A stretch of 64,000 nt of DNA from Paenibacillus oralis (GCF_003863965.1 NZ_RRCN01000001.1:5728278-5792277), one strand, 5' to 3'. Numbered from the stretch's first letter, positions 52,218 through 62,324 are shown. Numbers and translations are program-made. The notes: generated by a model from the sequence alone, not told the origin.

Positions 52218-55200
52218 TCAAGACCCGTACACCCTCCAGCTTTGGATGCCGGTGGATGTCGTTGCTTTGGCGGCGATGTTCAGCCGGATCTTGTTTGTCG
52301 TCACCGGCGTGAACGTGGTTGTGTTGTACTGGTTGGGCGATACGCCGTAACCCGACGCGCCGCTAACGTTCACCCATGCCGAGCCGTTCCAATACTGGAT
52401 CGTGTAGGACGCTGGCAGGTCGATGCCCTGATCGTCGTCGAACCAGTACACATCCATCCGGTCGATCGTATAATTTTGATTCCAATCGTATTGCACCCAC
52501 TGCGTGGTGTTCGGGTTGTCCCAATTGCCGTAAACGGGATGGCCCCGATCGGCCGAACTGGTCGGCGTATACCCGTCATTCAGTCCGGACAGGCTCTCCC
52601 ACGGCGAAACGTAAGAGGTTGATGCCGTGGCCAGCGGCGCCACATCCACCGGACCCTCGGGATCGCCGTCCTTCTGCAGCTTGATATCGTAGGTGGCGGC
52701 CGCACCGATATTCAGGCTGACGATCGTAGGCGCTCCGTTCGCCGCGGTTACGCTGCCGACAACGCCATCGTTGATCAACACATTGTAGGAGCCCGGCGCC
52801 AAACCGTTAAAGGTAACTTTCGTCGTATGGGCGGTTCCGGGCGTCGCGTTTTTCAGCGAGAAGTTGACGTAATCCTTGGCGGTAGCTACCGTGGCTGTCG
52901 TATACGTGTCCCGCTCCAGCGCCATGCTGAGCTTTTCCGTAATCAGATTCAGCTTTTGGAATACGCCGTCCTTCGGAACGACGACATAGTTGTCCCCGTT
53001 CTTCGTCACCTCGGCCCCATAGCCGTACAATCCGAACAGCGGATCGACCGCTACGTCGGCGCTCAAAATCTTGATCGCGCCCCACAGCCCCAAGTCGGCT
53101 TCGCCGGACATGCCGCGCCAGCCGTTAAACAGCGGCCCGCCCCCGACGCCCAGCGCCCCGTGGTTGCCTTTGGTCATTTGATACGTCCATGCGACCGCCC
53201 CGATATCCGCCGGGTCCGAGCTGATTTGCCCGGAATTGATCGCGCTTAAGTTGCCGAGCTTCGAGGCATAGGTCAAACGCTGCTCGACCTCCGGATTGGC
53301 CGAATGATTGCGTACCCAGTCATCCATCGCATAGCCTTGCAGCGCAACGGTGTACTGGAAGTTCCACCACGGCTCCCCGGTAATCGTCACCGGCACGGAG
53401 TAGAAGTACCACAGCGGCATAGCCCCGCGCGTCGCCCGCACCTTTGTGTTGATTTTGCCCATCATCGACAGGTTGTTGTTCATTTTGGCCAAGGTGTACA
53501 CCGACTCCTCCCCGGTGTTGTCGTAGTTGTACTCGGAGCCGTACGGGTAGGTTGTGTTTTTGAAATTGTTGTATTTGGTGTTCATTTTGCTGACGATGTC
53601 ATTGGCCTGGGAAGTGTAGCCTTCCTCTCGCAGCGCTTTGATGATCTCGGGTGTCGACATCTCTCCCATCAAGCCGGTGTTCCAGTTGTAAGCGACCGGT
53701 CCGTCGTAAAGCGCCTTAAAAATATTGTAGGCGCGCAGCAAATAGGTTGTGCGCGGGTGAATGTAATCGACCATGTCCGGGTACATTTTGGCGAGCTTGT
53801 ACATGCTGAAATATGTGTTGTAGACATGCGGATAAGCGTAGCCCCGGTACGTCGGCGTCGTGTTCGGCTCCGGCATCAGGAAATCATGAATCAGATAATC
53901 CTCATGATGGCCGTTCATCAAGTTGGTCCAAATCGCTGTTTCCAAATACTTGTCCACCGCTTCGATTTCCGTGGCGACCGGTTTCTGCACGTTTTTCTCG
54001 GCCAGGAACTGCCCGTGCGTCAGCCCCCAATCGTCGCCCCAGCCCCAATAACCGTTAAACACGTTGCGGCGGGAGTTGGATTGCATCATCCAGTCGTCGA
54101 ACACTTTGTCGCGAATATCGCCCGGTACGTTCCACTGCTGGTTGTTCACCATAAACGTGGCATGGCGCTGCAAAGCGTTGGCGACCGGTTCGATCGCGTA
54201 AAACTGCAGCACGGTTTTTTCGCCGTTGCCGTAGTTGACGGTAATATCGTTTTGCCCCAGCCGGCTTAAGGTTAACGAATACAAACGGTGGCCGCCCGGC
54301 GCGGTCCCGAGCGGAGTGATCGTCGTTTGCGACGGATATTGGGCGACGATCGAGCCCACCGGTTTCGTGGTCCGCAGGCTGAATTTCGCCGTCTGGTCGG
54401 TCGGCACGATCATCCCCGGCACGACGGTGAAGTCGATCAGTCCTTCCGCGTACAGCCGGTCCTTTACCGCTTGTTCATTTGCCGCCTTGAAAAATTTGAA
54501 GGTGTACGTCTTGCTGGCACCCGGCGCCAGCACCAAGCTTGTGTTTGGCAAATACCCGCGGTTCGTGCTTTTGATCACGTTGGAGTGGATGTAGAACACG
54601 GTCAGCCCTTCGGGCCAGCCGCCCTCATCGGCCGCCCATTTGCTGCCCGGGTGCTCTTCAACGCGCCAGTTGTCCATATACTCGAACCCGGCTCCGGTCG
54701 AAGCATCCGGCACCATCAGCAGCGTATTACCGATCCCGCTCGGCCGCTGCACGGTAATGTAGGAATTGTTGTTTGCTACGTTGGAATGAGTGACGACCCG
54801 CGACTCGTAGATCTGCTCGCCCCCTCCTGCGGACCAGTATTCATTGAAGGGAAGCGGAAGACCGAAGTCTCCGATTTCGAGCGTCTGATTGCTGGTATTG
54901 GTTACCGTGATCGACCAGCGCAAATGGTCGTTTTGGAGAGCGTAGGACTCGTCCACTTTGAAGTTGCGAATGCCCTCCGCATTGCTGGAGTTCTGATAAG
55001 TTATGTTTACCGTGTTGCCGGATTGGTTTTGCGTCCGCCCGTCCGCCGAACGGTTGGTCCAGGCCTTCGTCCAGGAACCGCTTCCCAGCCGATAGGTAAA
55101 CATCAGCTCGCCAACCCATTGATGGTCGGATGTGTTCTGCTGTGGAGCGTTGGTGGCGTTCATCACGTAATTGGTCGGGAAGCTGTCCCCGACGATTTGC

Positions 55201-55364
55201 AGGTTCGTGATTTCTCCATGGTTTCCGGTCGTAACTTGAAACTCACTGTTTGACAACGTATAGGCCGAGGCCGCTTTCGGAATTGCCACTGCCAGCGCGC
55301 TGGCGACAAACAATCCGAGCATCAACTTCAAAGGTTTCGATAACGTCCGTTCATGTCCCATCAT
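52218..55364 (-). CDS. Large secreted protein, DUF5695-like, with C-terminal discoidin-like module
   Basis: The 1048-residue secreted protein has a signal peptide cleaved after A34 (KAASA-YTLS). The long middle region (about 35-880) resembles DUF5695: GYWGWGDDWGLTHGQFLAEKN, GHHEDYLIHDFLMPEP, YDGPVAYNWNTGLMGEMS and GEPWWNFQY. This layout suggests a beta-sandwich plus a helical-toroid glycosidase-like domain, but catalytic residues are not known to me. A small beta domain (about 820-890) and an F5/8 type C/CBM32-like module (about 905-1048) follow. The start at 55364 has AAGGAG 7 nt upstream. It is the likely depolymerising enzyme of the adjacent sugar-transport locus. Confidence 0.75.
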   Translation of the reverse strand: MMGHERTLSKPLKLMLGLFVASALAVAIPKAASAYTLSNSEFQVTTGNHGEITNLQIVGDSFPTNYVMNATNAPQQNTSDHQWVGELMFTYRLGSGSWTKAWTNRSADGRTQNQSGNTVNITYQNSSNAEGIRNFKVDESYALQNDHLRWSITVTNTSNQTLEIGDFGLPLPFNEYWSAGGGEQIYESRVVTHSNVANNNSYITVQRPSGIGNTLLMVPDASTGAGFEYMDNWRVEEHPGSKWAADEGGWPEGLTVFYIHSNVIKSTNRGYLPNTSLVLAPGASKTYTFKFFKAANEQAVKDRLYAEGLIDFTVVPGMIVPTDQTAKFSLRTTKPVGSIVAQYPSQTTITPLGTAPGGHRLYSLTLSRLGQNDITVNYGNGEKTVLQFYAIEPVANALQRHATFMVNNQQWNVPGDIRDKVFDDWMMQSNSRRNVFNGYWGWGDDWGLTHGQFLAEKNVQKPVATEIEAVDKYLETAIWTNLMNGHHEDYLIHDFLMPEPNTTPTYRGYAYPHVYNTYFSMYKLAKMYPDMVDYIHPRTTYLLRAYNIFKALYDGPVAYNWNTGLMGEMSTPEIIKALREEGYTSQANDIVSKMNTKYNNFKNTTYPYGSEYNYDNTGEESVYTLAKMNNNLSMMGKINTKVRATRGAMPLWYFYSVPVTITGEPWWNFQYTVALQGYAMDDWVRNHSANPEVEQRLTYASKLGNLSAINSGQISSDPADIGAVAWTYQMTKGNHGALGVGGGPLFNGWRGMSGEADLGLWGAIKILSADVAVDPLFGLYGYGAEVTKNGDNYVVVPKDGVFQKLNLITEKLSMALERDTYTTATVATAKDYVNFSLKNATPGTAHTTKVTFNGLAPGSYNVLINDGVVGSVTAANGAPTIVSLNIGAAATYDIKLQKDGDPEGPVDVAPLATASTSYVSPWESLSGLNDGYTPTSSADRGHPVYGNWDNPNTTQWVQYDWNQNYTIDRMDVYWFDDDQGIDLPASYTIQYWNGSAWVNVSGASGYGVSPNQYNTTTFTPVTTNKIRLNIAAKATTSTGIQSWRVYGS

Positions 55365-55467
55365 TTCACCGCTCCTTTTCATTTCCATTCAGAAATTAGA
55401 TTCAGCAGCCCTCTCCTCCGATCCCGGTTTGTTTTATTTTCTTTGTAACCCGCGCCAAGCTAAAACC

Positions 55468-55479
55468 ATCACCTCCTTT
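55468..55479 (-). other. Perfect Shine-Dalgarno with possible short leader ORF
   Basis: AAAGGAGGTGAT, full anti-16S complementarity, lies about 100 nt before the DUF5695-like start. Possible peptides are 11 codons from an ATG only 2 nt away, or about 18 codons from a TTG ending in a TGA. A regulatory leader is possible. Confidence 0.3.
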
Positions 55480-55510
55480 CAGGATAATGAAAAACGCCTG
55501 CTTTCGTTTC

Positions 55511-57340
55511 TTACGTCCGCTTTGGCAGCCGGACGGTCACCCGTGTCCCCTGGTCCGGAGCCGAACGAATCGTGGCCCCGTACGTTTCCCCGTAAAGCAG
55601 CTTGATCCGGTTCATCACGTTGGCCAGGCCAACTCCGGGCGCTTCCGGATTCAGCGCGGCAGCAAGCGTTTCTTCATCCATGCCGCGCCCGTTGTCCTCC
55701 ACCGTAAACACCAGCGTGCCTTCCTCCTCATGGCCGGCAATGCGCAGCAATCCGCCGCTGGTCCGTAAAGCAAAACCGTGAATGATCGCATTTTCGACAA
55801 TCGGCTGCAAAAACATTTTCGGAACCTTGCAATCCGGCGGAATAAGTTCAAACTCGCACCTTGCCTCAAATACTCCGGAATACCGCTGTTCCATGATGTG
55901 CAGGTAGCTTTTGAGCCAGGCCGAATCGTCGCCGAAAGCGACCGGCTCCTGTTTGTTTTTGACCGTATATTGAAGCATGGTCGATAAGCAGACGAGCATT
56001 TTGCTGATCGCCTCCTCATTTCGCTCGAGCGCCATCCAATTAATGACGTTAAGCGTGTTGTACAAAAAATGGGGATTGAGTTGGAGATTAAGCGCCATGA
56101 TTTCGGCCTCCTTCTCCCTGAGCCGAGTCTCGTAGTTTTCGTTGATCAGGTCGCTGATTTTTTCGTTCATCAGATTAAATTTATTGATCAGAATGCCGAA
56201 TTCCAAGTCGCTTTGTTCCGGGATTTTGGTCGAAAACACGCCGCTCCCGGTCAGTTGAATCGCCACCAGCAGCTTTCTGATCGGAATCGTCAGCCAGCCC
56301 GAGATCATGTAGGCGACGGCGATCGAAACGGTGATCAGCACGGCCGCGATGTACAAGCTGTACGTATGGACCAAAGGAAGATCGCTTAGCAGCCTATCGT
56401 AAGGAACGACCAGCACGCTGATCCAACCGGTAATTTCCGACGTATCGTAGCAGACCAGCATCTTTTTTCCGTTTATTTGGGAAATCGCCGTCCCGGTCTT
56501 GAATGCGGCCGCCTCGTCCAGCCAATCCGCTGCCTCAGTACTCGTAAGCTTAACGATATCCGGATGAGCCACGATTTCTCCTTGCGGGGAAACGACGAAC
56601 ATGTAGGAGCCATCGAGCGCTGTCTTGCCGGCCTGGGGCGAACGGAAAAAGCTTTCGTTGAAGCCTATGAGCAGGAGCGGATTCTCGGTGCGCTCTCCCC
56701 AGCTCTTGACCACGCCGTCCTGGACGATGGAGCTCTTCAGCAGCTGGGAGGCGGAGAAAACATAGCGGTATCGCGGATCTAAATCTCTAAGCTCCTCCTG
56801 GTCGAACTGCTTGGCGAAATCGTACGTGGGAATCCAGATCAGTTTGCCGTCGGCCCGGAGCGTGTCCCGGTAGAGCTTGGATGCGTGCAGCTTGTCCGGT
56901 TTGACCGAGACGAAAGTCGGCCTGGAGGTCAGGATGGCCGTTCCGCCAAAGCTGTAATAGCTGGTGACAAGCTGAACGCTTTCAACGCTTGGCTCCGAGG
57001 CGTAATACGTGCCCAGGATCTCCGATACTTTTCGGTCCATTTGCAGAAGTTCCAGCAGGTCCGTCGGCGGCGGCCTGTCGAACAGCTGGAATAAATCCGG
57101 ATCGGCCAGCAGCGATAGTGACTGATCCTTGACCCGGTTTAGCACAATGTCGGTATATTGGTTGTTTTTCTGAACGACTTCCTGCATGCTGTCGCTGGCA
57201 TGCTTCAGAATGATGTCAGAGCTGGTTTTGTAATAGGCGTAACTGATGAGAATCATGGGGAACGTGATGAGGAAAACATAGGAAACGATCAGTTTAGTCC
57301 GGAACTTGAGCCGGGCGAACCGGCGGAGAGCGCGCCGCAT
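55511..57340 (-). CDS. Sensor histidine kinase, YesM/LytS type
   Basis: The 609-residue membrane kinase has helix TM1 (about 16-38), an extracellular dCache-like sensor domain (about 40-320), TM2 (about 325-345), HAMP (about 345-400), the His_kinase domain with LNLQLNPHFLYNTLN (phospho-acceptor H424) and HATPase_c (VENAIIHGF, DNGRGM). YesM-type kinases sense an extracellular sugar and signal to an AraC-type regulator. The gene starts 7 nt after the regulator gene, so they are co-transcribed. Confidence 0.93.
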   Translation of the reverse strand: MRRALRRFARLKFRTKLIVSYVFLITFPMILISYAYYKTSSDIILKHASDSMQEVVQKNNQYTDIVLNRVKDQSLSLLADPDLFQLFDRPPPTDLLELLQMDRKVSEILGTYYASEPSVESVQLVTSYYSFGGTAILTSRPTFVSVKPDKLHASKLYRDTLRADGKLIWIPTYDFAKQFDQEELRDLDPRYRYVFSASQLLKSSIVQDGVVKSWGERTENPLLLIGFNESFFRSPQAGKTALDGSYMFVVSPQGEIVAHPDIVKLTSTEAADWLDEAAAFKTGTAISQINGKKMLVCYDTSEITGWISVLVVPYDRLLSDLPLVHTYSLYIAAVLITVSIAVAYMISGWLTIPIRKLLVAIQLTGSGVFSTKIPEQSDLEFGILINKFNLMNEKISDLINENYETRLREKEAEIMALNLQLNPHFLYNTLNVINWMALERNEEAISKMLVCLSTMLQYTVKNKQEPVAFGDDSAWLKSYLHIMEQRYSGVFEARCEFELIPPDCKVPKMFLQPIVENAIIHGFALRTSGGLLRIAGHEEEGTLVFTVEDNGRGMDEETLAAALNPEAPGVGLANVMNRIKLLYGETYGATIRSAPDQGTRVTVRLPKRT

Positions 57341-57347
57341 CTTCTGG

Positions 57348-58910
57348 CTACCCCCGCTTTTGGTGCAGGATGCGGATCGTCTTGCGGTACTCCTCCGGCG
57401 TCATTCCGAATTCTTTTTTAAACACGCGGTTGAAATACTTCACATCCTGGTAGCCTACCTCTTCGGCGATTTTGTAGACGCGTAAGGTTTCATGTTCCAA
57501 CATGGCTTTGGCTTTGGACAAACGGACCTGGTTCAGGTATGCCGTAAAATTGATTTTCAGCTTGGTTTTAAAATATTGGCTGAAGTAACCTGCGCTGAGT
57601 CCAAAGCGCTGCGCCGCGGATTCGAGCGAAATGTCGGACCGGTAATGCTCGTCGATATATGCCAGGCAGCGCTGAACGAGCTGATGACGGTGATTTTCCT
57701 TCCATTCCTTGATCGTGCGGACAGCGCGGACCACCACATCAAGCGCGCCCCCTTCCAATTGGGAATAGGCGGCCGCATGCTCGGTCAAAACCTCGATCTC
57801 CCGCAAAAAATCGTCATGCAAGCTGCCTTCCCTGAGGATATCGTGATCCTCGATCGTTTTGACCAGCAGCAGCTTGCACTTGTCGCGCAAACGATGCGGC
57901 AGGGGATAGGGACGGCTGCGCCATTCGCGGAATATGGCGGTGAGCGCGTTTTTCGCGGTTTGTTCGTCTCCGCCGCGGAGCGCTTCCTTCAGCGCGGTTT
58001 CCGCGGCGGAAGCCAGCGCCGGAATGCGTTCCCGGTCCAAATGGCTGGCACCAAACGCGAAAACGGTTTGATCTTCCTCGTAGAATTGCTCAAGCCTGGC
58101 GAACCGGGCTTCGCGGACACTGATGTGGGCCTCCTCCAGCAGATGATCCCTGCGGCTTCCGATCCCGGCCGATAGATGCCCCACGCCGAGCCGCAGCTCC
58201 GGTTCCTCGAAGACCCGCCCGGCCGCCTGCGGATCAATGCCATCGCCGAGCATGCAGATCAACTCCTCGTCGTCATGTTCGCTAACGAAGCAGAAGCAGT
58301 CGCCGTACTCGCGAAGCCGGGATTGGATCCGGCCCGCCTCCTCCCGGCCGAAGGAATATTTTCGCCTTACGCAGACGGCCGTTCCCGCACCGTTAAGAGG
58401 CAAAATATCCTTAAGCTCCGTCAGCCGCTCGCCGCTGATGGTGCCGTCGATCCACGCTTGCAGCAGCTTTCCGCTGTACGCCGGCTCCATGCGATCTATC
58501 CTTTCCGCCAACTCCTGCTGCCTTAAGCGGTCATGCCGCTCCCGCTCGCTCATCTGCTCTGCCCGCGCGAATACCTCCTGCAGCTTAGCGGCATCAACCG
58601 GCTTCAGCAAATAGCCAAACGCTCCAAACGTAAGCGCTTTCTGCGCATATTCGAAAAAATCGTAACCGCTCAGCACAACCACCTTCGCCCGGTTTGCCGG
58701 ATCAAGCTTTTCCATAAATTCCAGCCCGGTCATATGCGGCATCCGGATATCCGTAAAGATAAGGTCGAACATCCTGCCTTCACACAGACGCAAAGCCTCC
58801 TCGCCGCTGCGCGCGGAACTTACGGTATCGCCCGGCCGCAGCTTGCCAAGCAGCCTGGTGAACCCGATCACGTGGCCGGGCTCATCATCGACCAATAGAA
58901 AATGCAGCAT
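57348..58910 (-). CDS. Response regulator with AraC-type HTH (YesN type)
   Basis: The 520-residue protein has a receiver (1-125) with acidic D8-D9 and phospho-acceptor D54 (FTDIRMPH), and K104 region LLKPVD. A long middle region (about 130-400) follows, then an AraC/XylS HTH (about 415-520) with VGYQDVKYFNRVFKKEFGMTPEEYR. Phosphorylated, it should activate the neighbouring transport and DUF5695-like genes. The start has AAGGAGGGAGG in front. It partners the next gene's kinase. Confidence 0.94.
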   Translation of the reverse strand: MLHFLLVDDEPGHVIGFTRLLGKLRPGDTVSSARSGEEALRLCEGRMFDLIFTDIRMPHMTGLEFMEKLDPANRAKVVVLSGYDFFEYAQKALTFGAFGYLLKPVDAAKLQEVFARAEQMSERERHDRLRQQELAERIDRMEPAYSGKLLQAWIDGTISGERLTELKDILPLNGAGTAVCVRRKYSFGREEAGRIQSRLREYGDCFCFVSEHDDEELICMLGDGIDPQAAGRVFEEPELRLGVGHLSAGIGSRRDHLLEEAHISVREARFARLEQFYEEDQTVFAFGASHLDRERIPALASAAETALKEALRGGDEQTAKNALTAIFREWRSRPYPLPHRLRDKCKLLLVKTIEDHDILREGSLHDDFLREIEVLTEHAAAYSQLEGGALDVVVRAVRTIKEWKENHRHQLVQRCLAYIDEHYRSDISLESAAQRFGLSAGYFSQYFKTKLKINFTAYLNQVRLSKAKAMLEHETLRVYKIAEEVGYQDVKYFNRVFKKEFGMTPEEYRKTIRILHQKRG

Positions 58911-58931
58911 TTGCCTCCCTCCTTATGCCTC

Positions 58932-58960
58932 ATTATAATAGAATAATTTGGTATGAAAGG
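58932..58960 (-). promoter_or_regulatory. Candidate promoter of the regulator/kinase pair
   Basis: TATAAT (complement of 58932-58937) lies 21 nt upstream of the regulator ATG, preceded by TTCTAT. The -35 at 17-nt spacing (CCTTTC, complement of 58955-58960) is weak. Confidence 0.4.
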
Positions 58961-59002
58961 GACTATTTCCTGCATTTTATTCCAAAAATTCTGCTAATCC
59001 GT

Positions 59003-59836
59003 TTAGCCTTTTACGCCGCTCATGGCGATTCCCTCCACGAAAAACCGCTGGCCAACGAGAAATACCGCGAGCGAAGGCAGCACGATAATGGCGGTTGCGG
59101 CCATCATTAGATGCCATTGTGCCGAATACGTGCCCTGGAACAAAGTGAGCCCCAGCATCAGCGTGTAATTTTTTTCCGAGGAAATGAACACCATGGGAGC
59201 CAGATAATCGTTCCAGTTGGCCAGGAAAGTCAGCATGCCGACGACGATAAGCGATTGCCTGCCAATCGGCATAATCACGTTCCAGTAAATCCGGAAATGC
59301 CCGGCACCATCCATCTTGGCCGCTTCGTCCATTTCCCGCGGGATCGTCAGAAAAAACTGGCGCAGCAGAAAAATGTTGAACACCCCTCCTCCGAACCAGG
59401 CCGGTGCAATCAGGGGAACGAGCGTATCGGTCAAATGGAGGGTTTTCCAGCCGAGAAAATGCGGAATCATCACGACAAAAAAAGGCATCATCAATCCGGT
59501 AAGGATAAAGCCGAATATTTTGTCTCTGCCGGCCCACGAAATCCGGGAAAAGCTGTACGCGCACACCGAGCTCGAAAGGACGACGCCGGCCATGGAAAGC
59601 GCCGTGACGACGGTACTGTTCCAGAAATAGCGGCCAAACGGGTTGCTGGAAAGCGCCTCGGCAAAGTTGTCAAACCTTAGGAAGTCAGGCACGATATCCG
59701 GCGGAATTGCAAACAGGCCGTCCATGCCCACAAACGCCGTCCGCAGCATCCAATAGAAAGGAAAAACAAACACGAGCCCGCCCAACGTCAACACAGCATA
59801 TAGGCTCAAGCGAACGGCGATTTTACGTACTTTCAT
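59003..59836 (-). CDS. Sugar ABC transporter permease (MalG/YesQ type)
   Basis: The 277-residue protein has six membrane helices, an N-terminal VFPFYWMLRTAFVG segment and the EAA loop EMDEAAKMDGAGHFRIYWNVIMPIG. It forms the channel of a CUT1-type sugar importer with the other permease. Its ATG overlaps the upstream permease stop by 4 nt (ATGA). No ATPase gene is in the locus, so a shared MsmX-type ATPase encoded elsewhere is expected. Confidence 0.94.
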   Translation of the reverse strand: MKVRKIAVRLSLYAVLTLGGLVFVFPFYWMLRTAFVGMDGLFAIPPDIVPDFLRFDNFAEALSSNPFGRYFWNSTVVTALSMAGVVLSSSVCAYSFSRISWAGRDKIFGFILTGLMMPFFVVMIPHFLGWKTLHLTDTLVPLIAPAWFGGGVFNIFLLRQFFLTIPREMDEAAKMDGAGHFRIYWNVIMPIGRQSLIVVGMLTFLANWNDYLAPMVFISSEKNYTLMLGLTLFQGTYSAQWHLMMAATAIIVLPSLAVFLVGQRFFVEGIAMSGVKG

Positions 59837-60786
59837 CTGCCTCTTTCCCGCCCTTCATAATAAACCAGCGAATTCGAAAATTTGAAGAGGACGAACGTGC
59901 ACAGCAGAACGACTAGAAACAACAAGGTCGCAACGGCGCTGGCCGTACCGAACTTCGTAAACTGAAACCCTTCCTTGAACAAGTAATACACGATCAGGTA
60001 ACTCGCGTTGTCCGGTCCGCCCTGCGTCATGACCGCGGGTTGCACGAAGGTCTGAAACGCATTAATGAACCCGATGACCGTGTTGAAAAAAATGATCGGA
60101 GAGCTCATCGGCAGCGTAATGTACCCAATTTTATGCAGCGTGTGGCCACCGTCCACCTCGACCGCCTCGTACAGATGAGCCGGAATATTTTGCAGACCGG
60201 CCAGGAAAATCACCATCGTGTTCCCCGTCAACCATAAGCTGAAGAGGATCAAGGTCGGAATGACGGTCGTGTCCGAGGATAGCCAGGAAAACTTAGGCAA
60301 ATGGAGTAAACCAAGCGCATAATTGACGATTCCGAAATCCGGCTGCAGCATCCACAGCCAAATGATCGAAGACGCGGCGAGCGGGATGACGACCGGCAGG
60401 TAAAACAAACCGCGGAAAAACGCCCTTCCTTTAATTTTGCTGTTAAGCAGCAGCGCTAGACAAAAGGAAAACGCGATGCCGAGCGGAACGCTGACGAATA
60501 CGTAATACAGTGTGCTGAAGGTGGCGTCATAAAAAAGCGGCTCCTTGCCGGTAAACAGGCGCGCGAAATTCTCCAAGCCCACGAACTTCGGGCTCCCGAC
60601 CATGCTGTATTCGGTAAATCCGAGCAAAAACGTGAATACAAGCGGACCCAGCACAAAAATCAAGTAGCCAAGCAGCACCGGAGAAGCAAACAACAAACCG
60701 TATTTCAGTTCTTTGCGCCTTCGTCTCCGGATGCCTTGCAGCGGATCAAACGCCGCTTGACGGGGTGTTTCAGCGACAGATCTCAT
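59833..60786 (-). CDS. Sugar ABC transporter permease (MalF/YesP type)
   Basis: The 317-residue protein has six helices and the EAA loop HLYEAVEVDGGHTLHKIGYITLPM. A basic N-terminus (RRRRRKELKYG) precedes helix 1. The start at 60786 has GGAGGAGGAG upstream, better than the frame's earlier ATG. It works with the next permease and the upstream lipoprotein. Confidence 0.94.
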   Translation of the reverse strand: MRSVAETPRQAAFDPLQGIRRRRRKELKYGLLFASPVLLGYLIFVLGPLVFTFLLGFTEYSMVGSPKFVGLENFARLFTGKEPLFYDATFSTLYYVFVSVPLGIAFSFCLALLLNSKIKGRAFFRGLFYLPVVIPLAASSIIWLWMLQPDFGIVNYALGLLHLPKFSWLSSDTTVIPTLILFSLWLTGNTMVIFLAGLQNIPAHLYEAVEVDGGHTLHKIGYITLPMSSPIIFFNTVIGFINAFQTFVQPAVMTQGGPDNASYLIVYYLFKEGFQFTKFGTASAVATLLFLVVLLCTFVLFKFSNSLVYYEGRERGR

Positions 60787-60875
60787 AAGCTTCTCCTCCT
60801 CCCTGCACCGGGAGCGCGCGGCCCTGATGCAGACCAAACGTGTCCAACGCGCGCCTCCCCTAAGCGCCGGTTTCT

Positions 60876-62324
60876 CTACCTGCCGTAACGGCCCTGGATT
60901 TCCGGCTGCACCTTTGAAGCGACTTCTTTCATCGCTTCATCGGCCGATTGCTTACCGAGCCATACGGGATCCAGCGCAGAAAACGCCATGGAACTGACTT
61001 TGCCGAAATTTTTCACGTAGTAGACCGGCGATGGCGTGCTGTTGTTCAGCAGGTTGTTCAGAAAAGCTTCCTTGAAGCCGGGCGGGTGCGACGGATTGTT
61101 CTCCGCCCACTGGGCGACAAGCGCCGGATCCGTGTACCATTTCTTGAGCGTTGGCATCCAGAGGCCGTCCCGGTATAAATTCAGCGCTCCGGAAGGATCG
61201 GCGAGGAATTTGGTGAGCAGCCATGTTTCTTCCGGATGTTTCGTCGATTTGAACATGGCGCTGACGCCGCTGATACCCATGGCGACGCTGCGCTTCATTT
61301 TCGGGAGCACGCCGATATCGTAATTAACCTTGGCCGCCCCAAGATCGAGGTTGATCCACTGCCCGTGCATACTCATCGCCACCAGCTTGGATTGCAAAGC
61401 GACCGCCTGGGACGGGATCGATTTAGCCTGCACCGGGTTGGGCGCGACATGGTGAACGTTGATCAGGTCGGCCAGCCGCTGGATCGCTTCCACCGCTTCC
61501 GGCTGATCGAGAGCGAACTTCGTCCCGTCCGCCGAAACGAGGTCGCCTTCGTTGTTGACGATGTGCGCCATCACCGGACCGTACCAGTTCTCGAACGAAA
61601 CGCCGAATTGCTTGATATTGGCCTTATCGAAACCCTGGTCCGTGGCGTTTTTACCGTTTTTGTCGATCGTCAGCTTTTTGGCGGCTTCCACGAACTGTTC
61701 CCACGTCCAAGCGTCCTCCGCCTTGGCGGGAGGCATTTCCACGCCGGCCTCCTCGAATAAGTCCTTATTGTAGAACAACGCGAACGTTTCGCCCGCCGTG
61801 CTGATGCCCCAGGTGTAGCTCGGATCGTCGCCGTTAAACCAGATATAGTCGAGGAAGTCCTCTTTTTTCAGCTCCGTATCCTTGGCGAACATCTCGTTGA
61901 AGTTGATGAATTTCCCTTCCTTTTGCCAGGCCTCCCCCAGCTCCCCATGCACATAACCGGCGTCCGGCGTTTCATTAGCCGCGACCATCGCGGTAAGTTT
62001 GGCATCGTAGTCGCTTTCGGGAATATGCACAGCGTTGACGGTAATCCAGGGATATTTCTCGGTGAACTTTTTCGTCGCCTCCTCCACGGCTTTCTTCTCC
62101 TGAGGGCTGCCCCAAAACGTGTATTTCAGCGTTACGGGTTCCTTGTCTGTACCTTCGTTCGCCGGAGCGGCCGTTTCCGCTGCGGGTTCGCTTCCGTTTG
62201 ACGAATTGGGAGAAGCTCCTTGACTTCCGTTAACCGCGTTACCACCTCCACAGCCCGCAAGCGCCACTGCCGTAACGAAGATCAGTGTGCCCAGCAAAAT
62301 CGGCAGTTTTCGAACGTTTACCAT
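60876..62324 (-). CDS. Extracellular sugar-binding lipoprotein (CUT1 type)
   Basis: The 482-residue lipoprotein has a lipobox (VALAGCGGG), a Ser/Asn/Glu-rich linker (about 28-62) and a bacterial family-1 solute-binding fold: VTLKYTFWGSPQEKKAVEEA, TEKYPWITVNAVH, GETFALFYNKDLFEEAGVEMPP. It delivers sugar to the permeases. The ligand is probably the product of the DUF5695-like enzyme. AAGGGATGAG precedes the start. It is the first gene of the locus. Confidence 0.93.
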   Translation of the reverse strand: MVNVRKLPILLGTLIFVTAVALAGCGGGNAVNGSQGASPNSSNGSEPAAETAAPANEGTDKEPVTLKYTFWGSPQEKKAVEEATKKFTEKYPWITVNAVHIPESDYDAKLTAMVAANETPDAGYVHGELGEAWQKEGKFINFNEMFAKDTELKKEDFLDYIWFNGDDPSYTWGISTAGETFALFYNKDLFEEAGVEMPPAKAEDAWTWEQFVEAAKKLTIDKNGKNATDQGFDKANIKQFGVSFENWYGPVMAHIVNNEGDLVSADGTKFALDQPEAVEAIQRLADLINVHHVAPNPVQAKSIPSQAVALQSKLVAMSMHGQWINLDLGAAKVNYDIGVLPKMKRSVAMGISGVSAMFKSTKHPEETWLLTKFLADPSGALNLYRDGLWMPTLKKWYTDPALVAQWAENNPSHPPGFKEAFLNNLLNNSTPSPVYYVKNFGKVSSMAFSALDPVWLGKQSADEAMKEVASKVQPEIQGRYGR

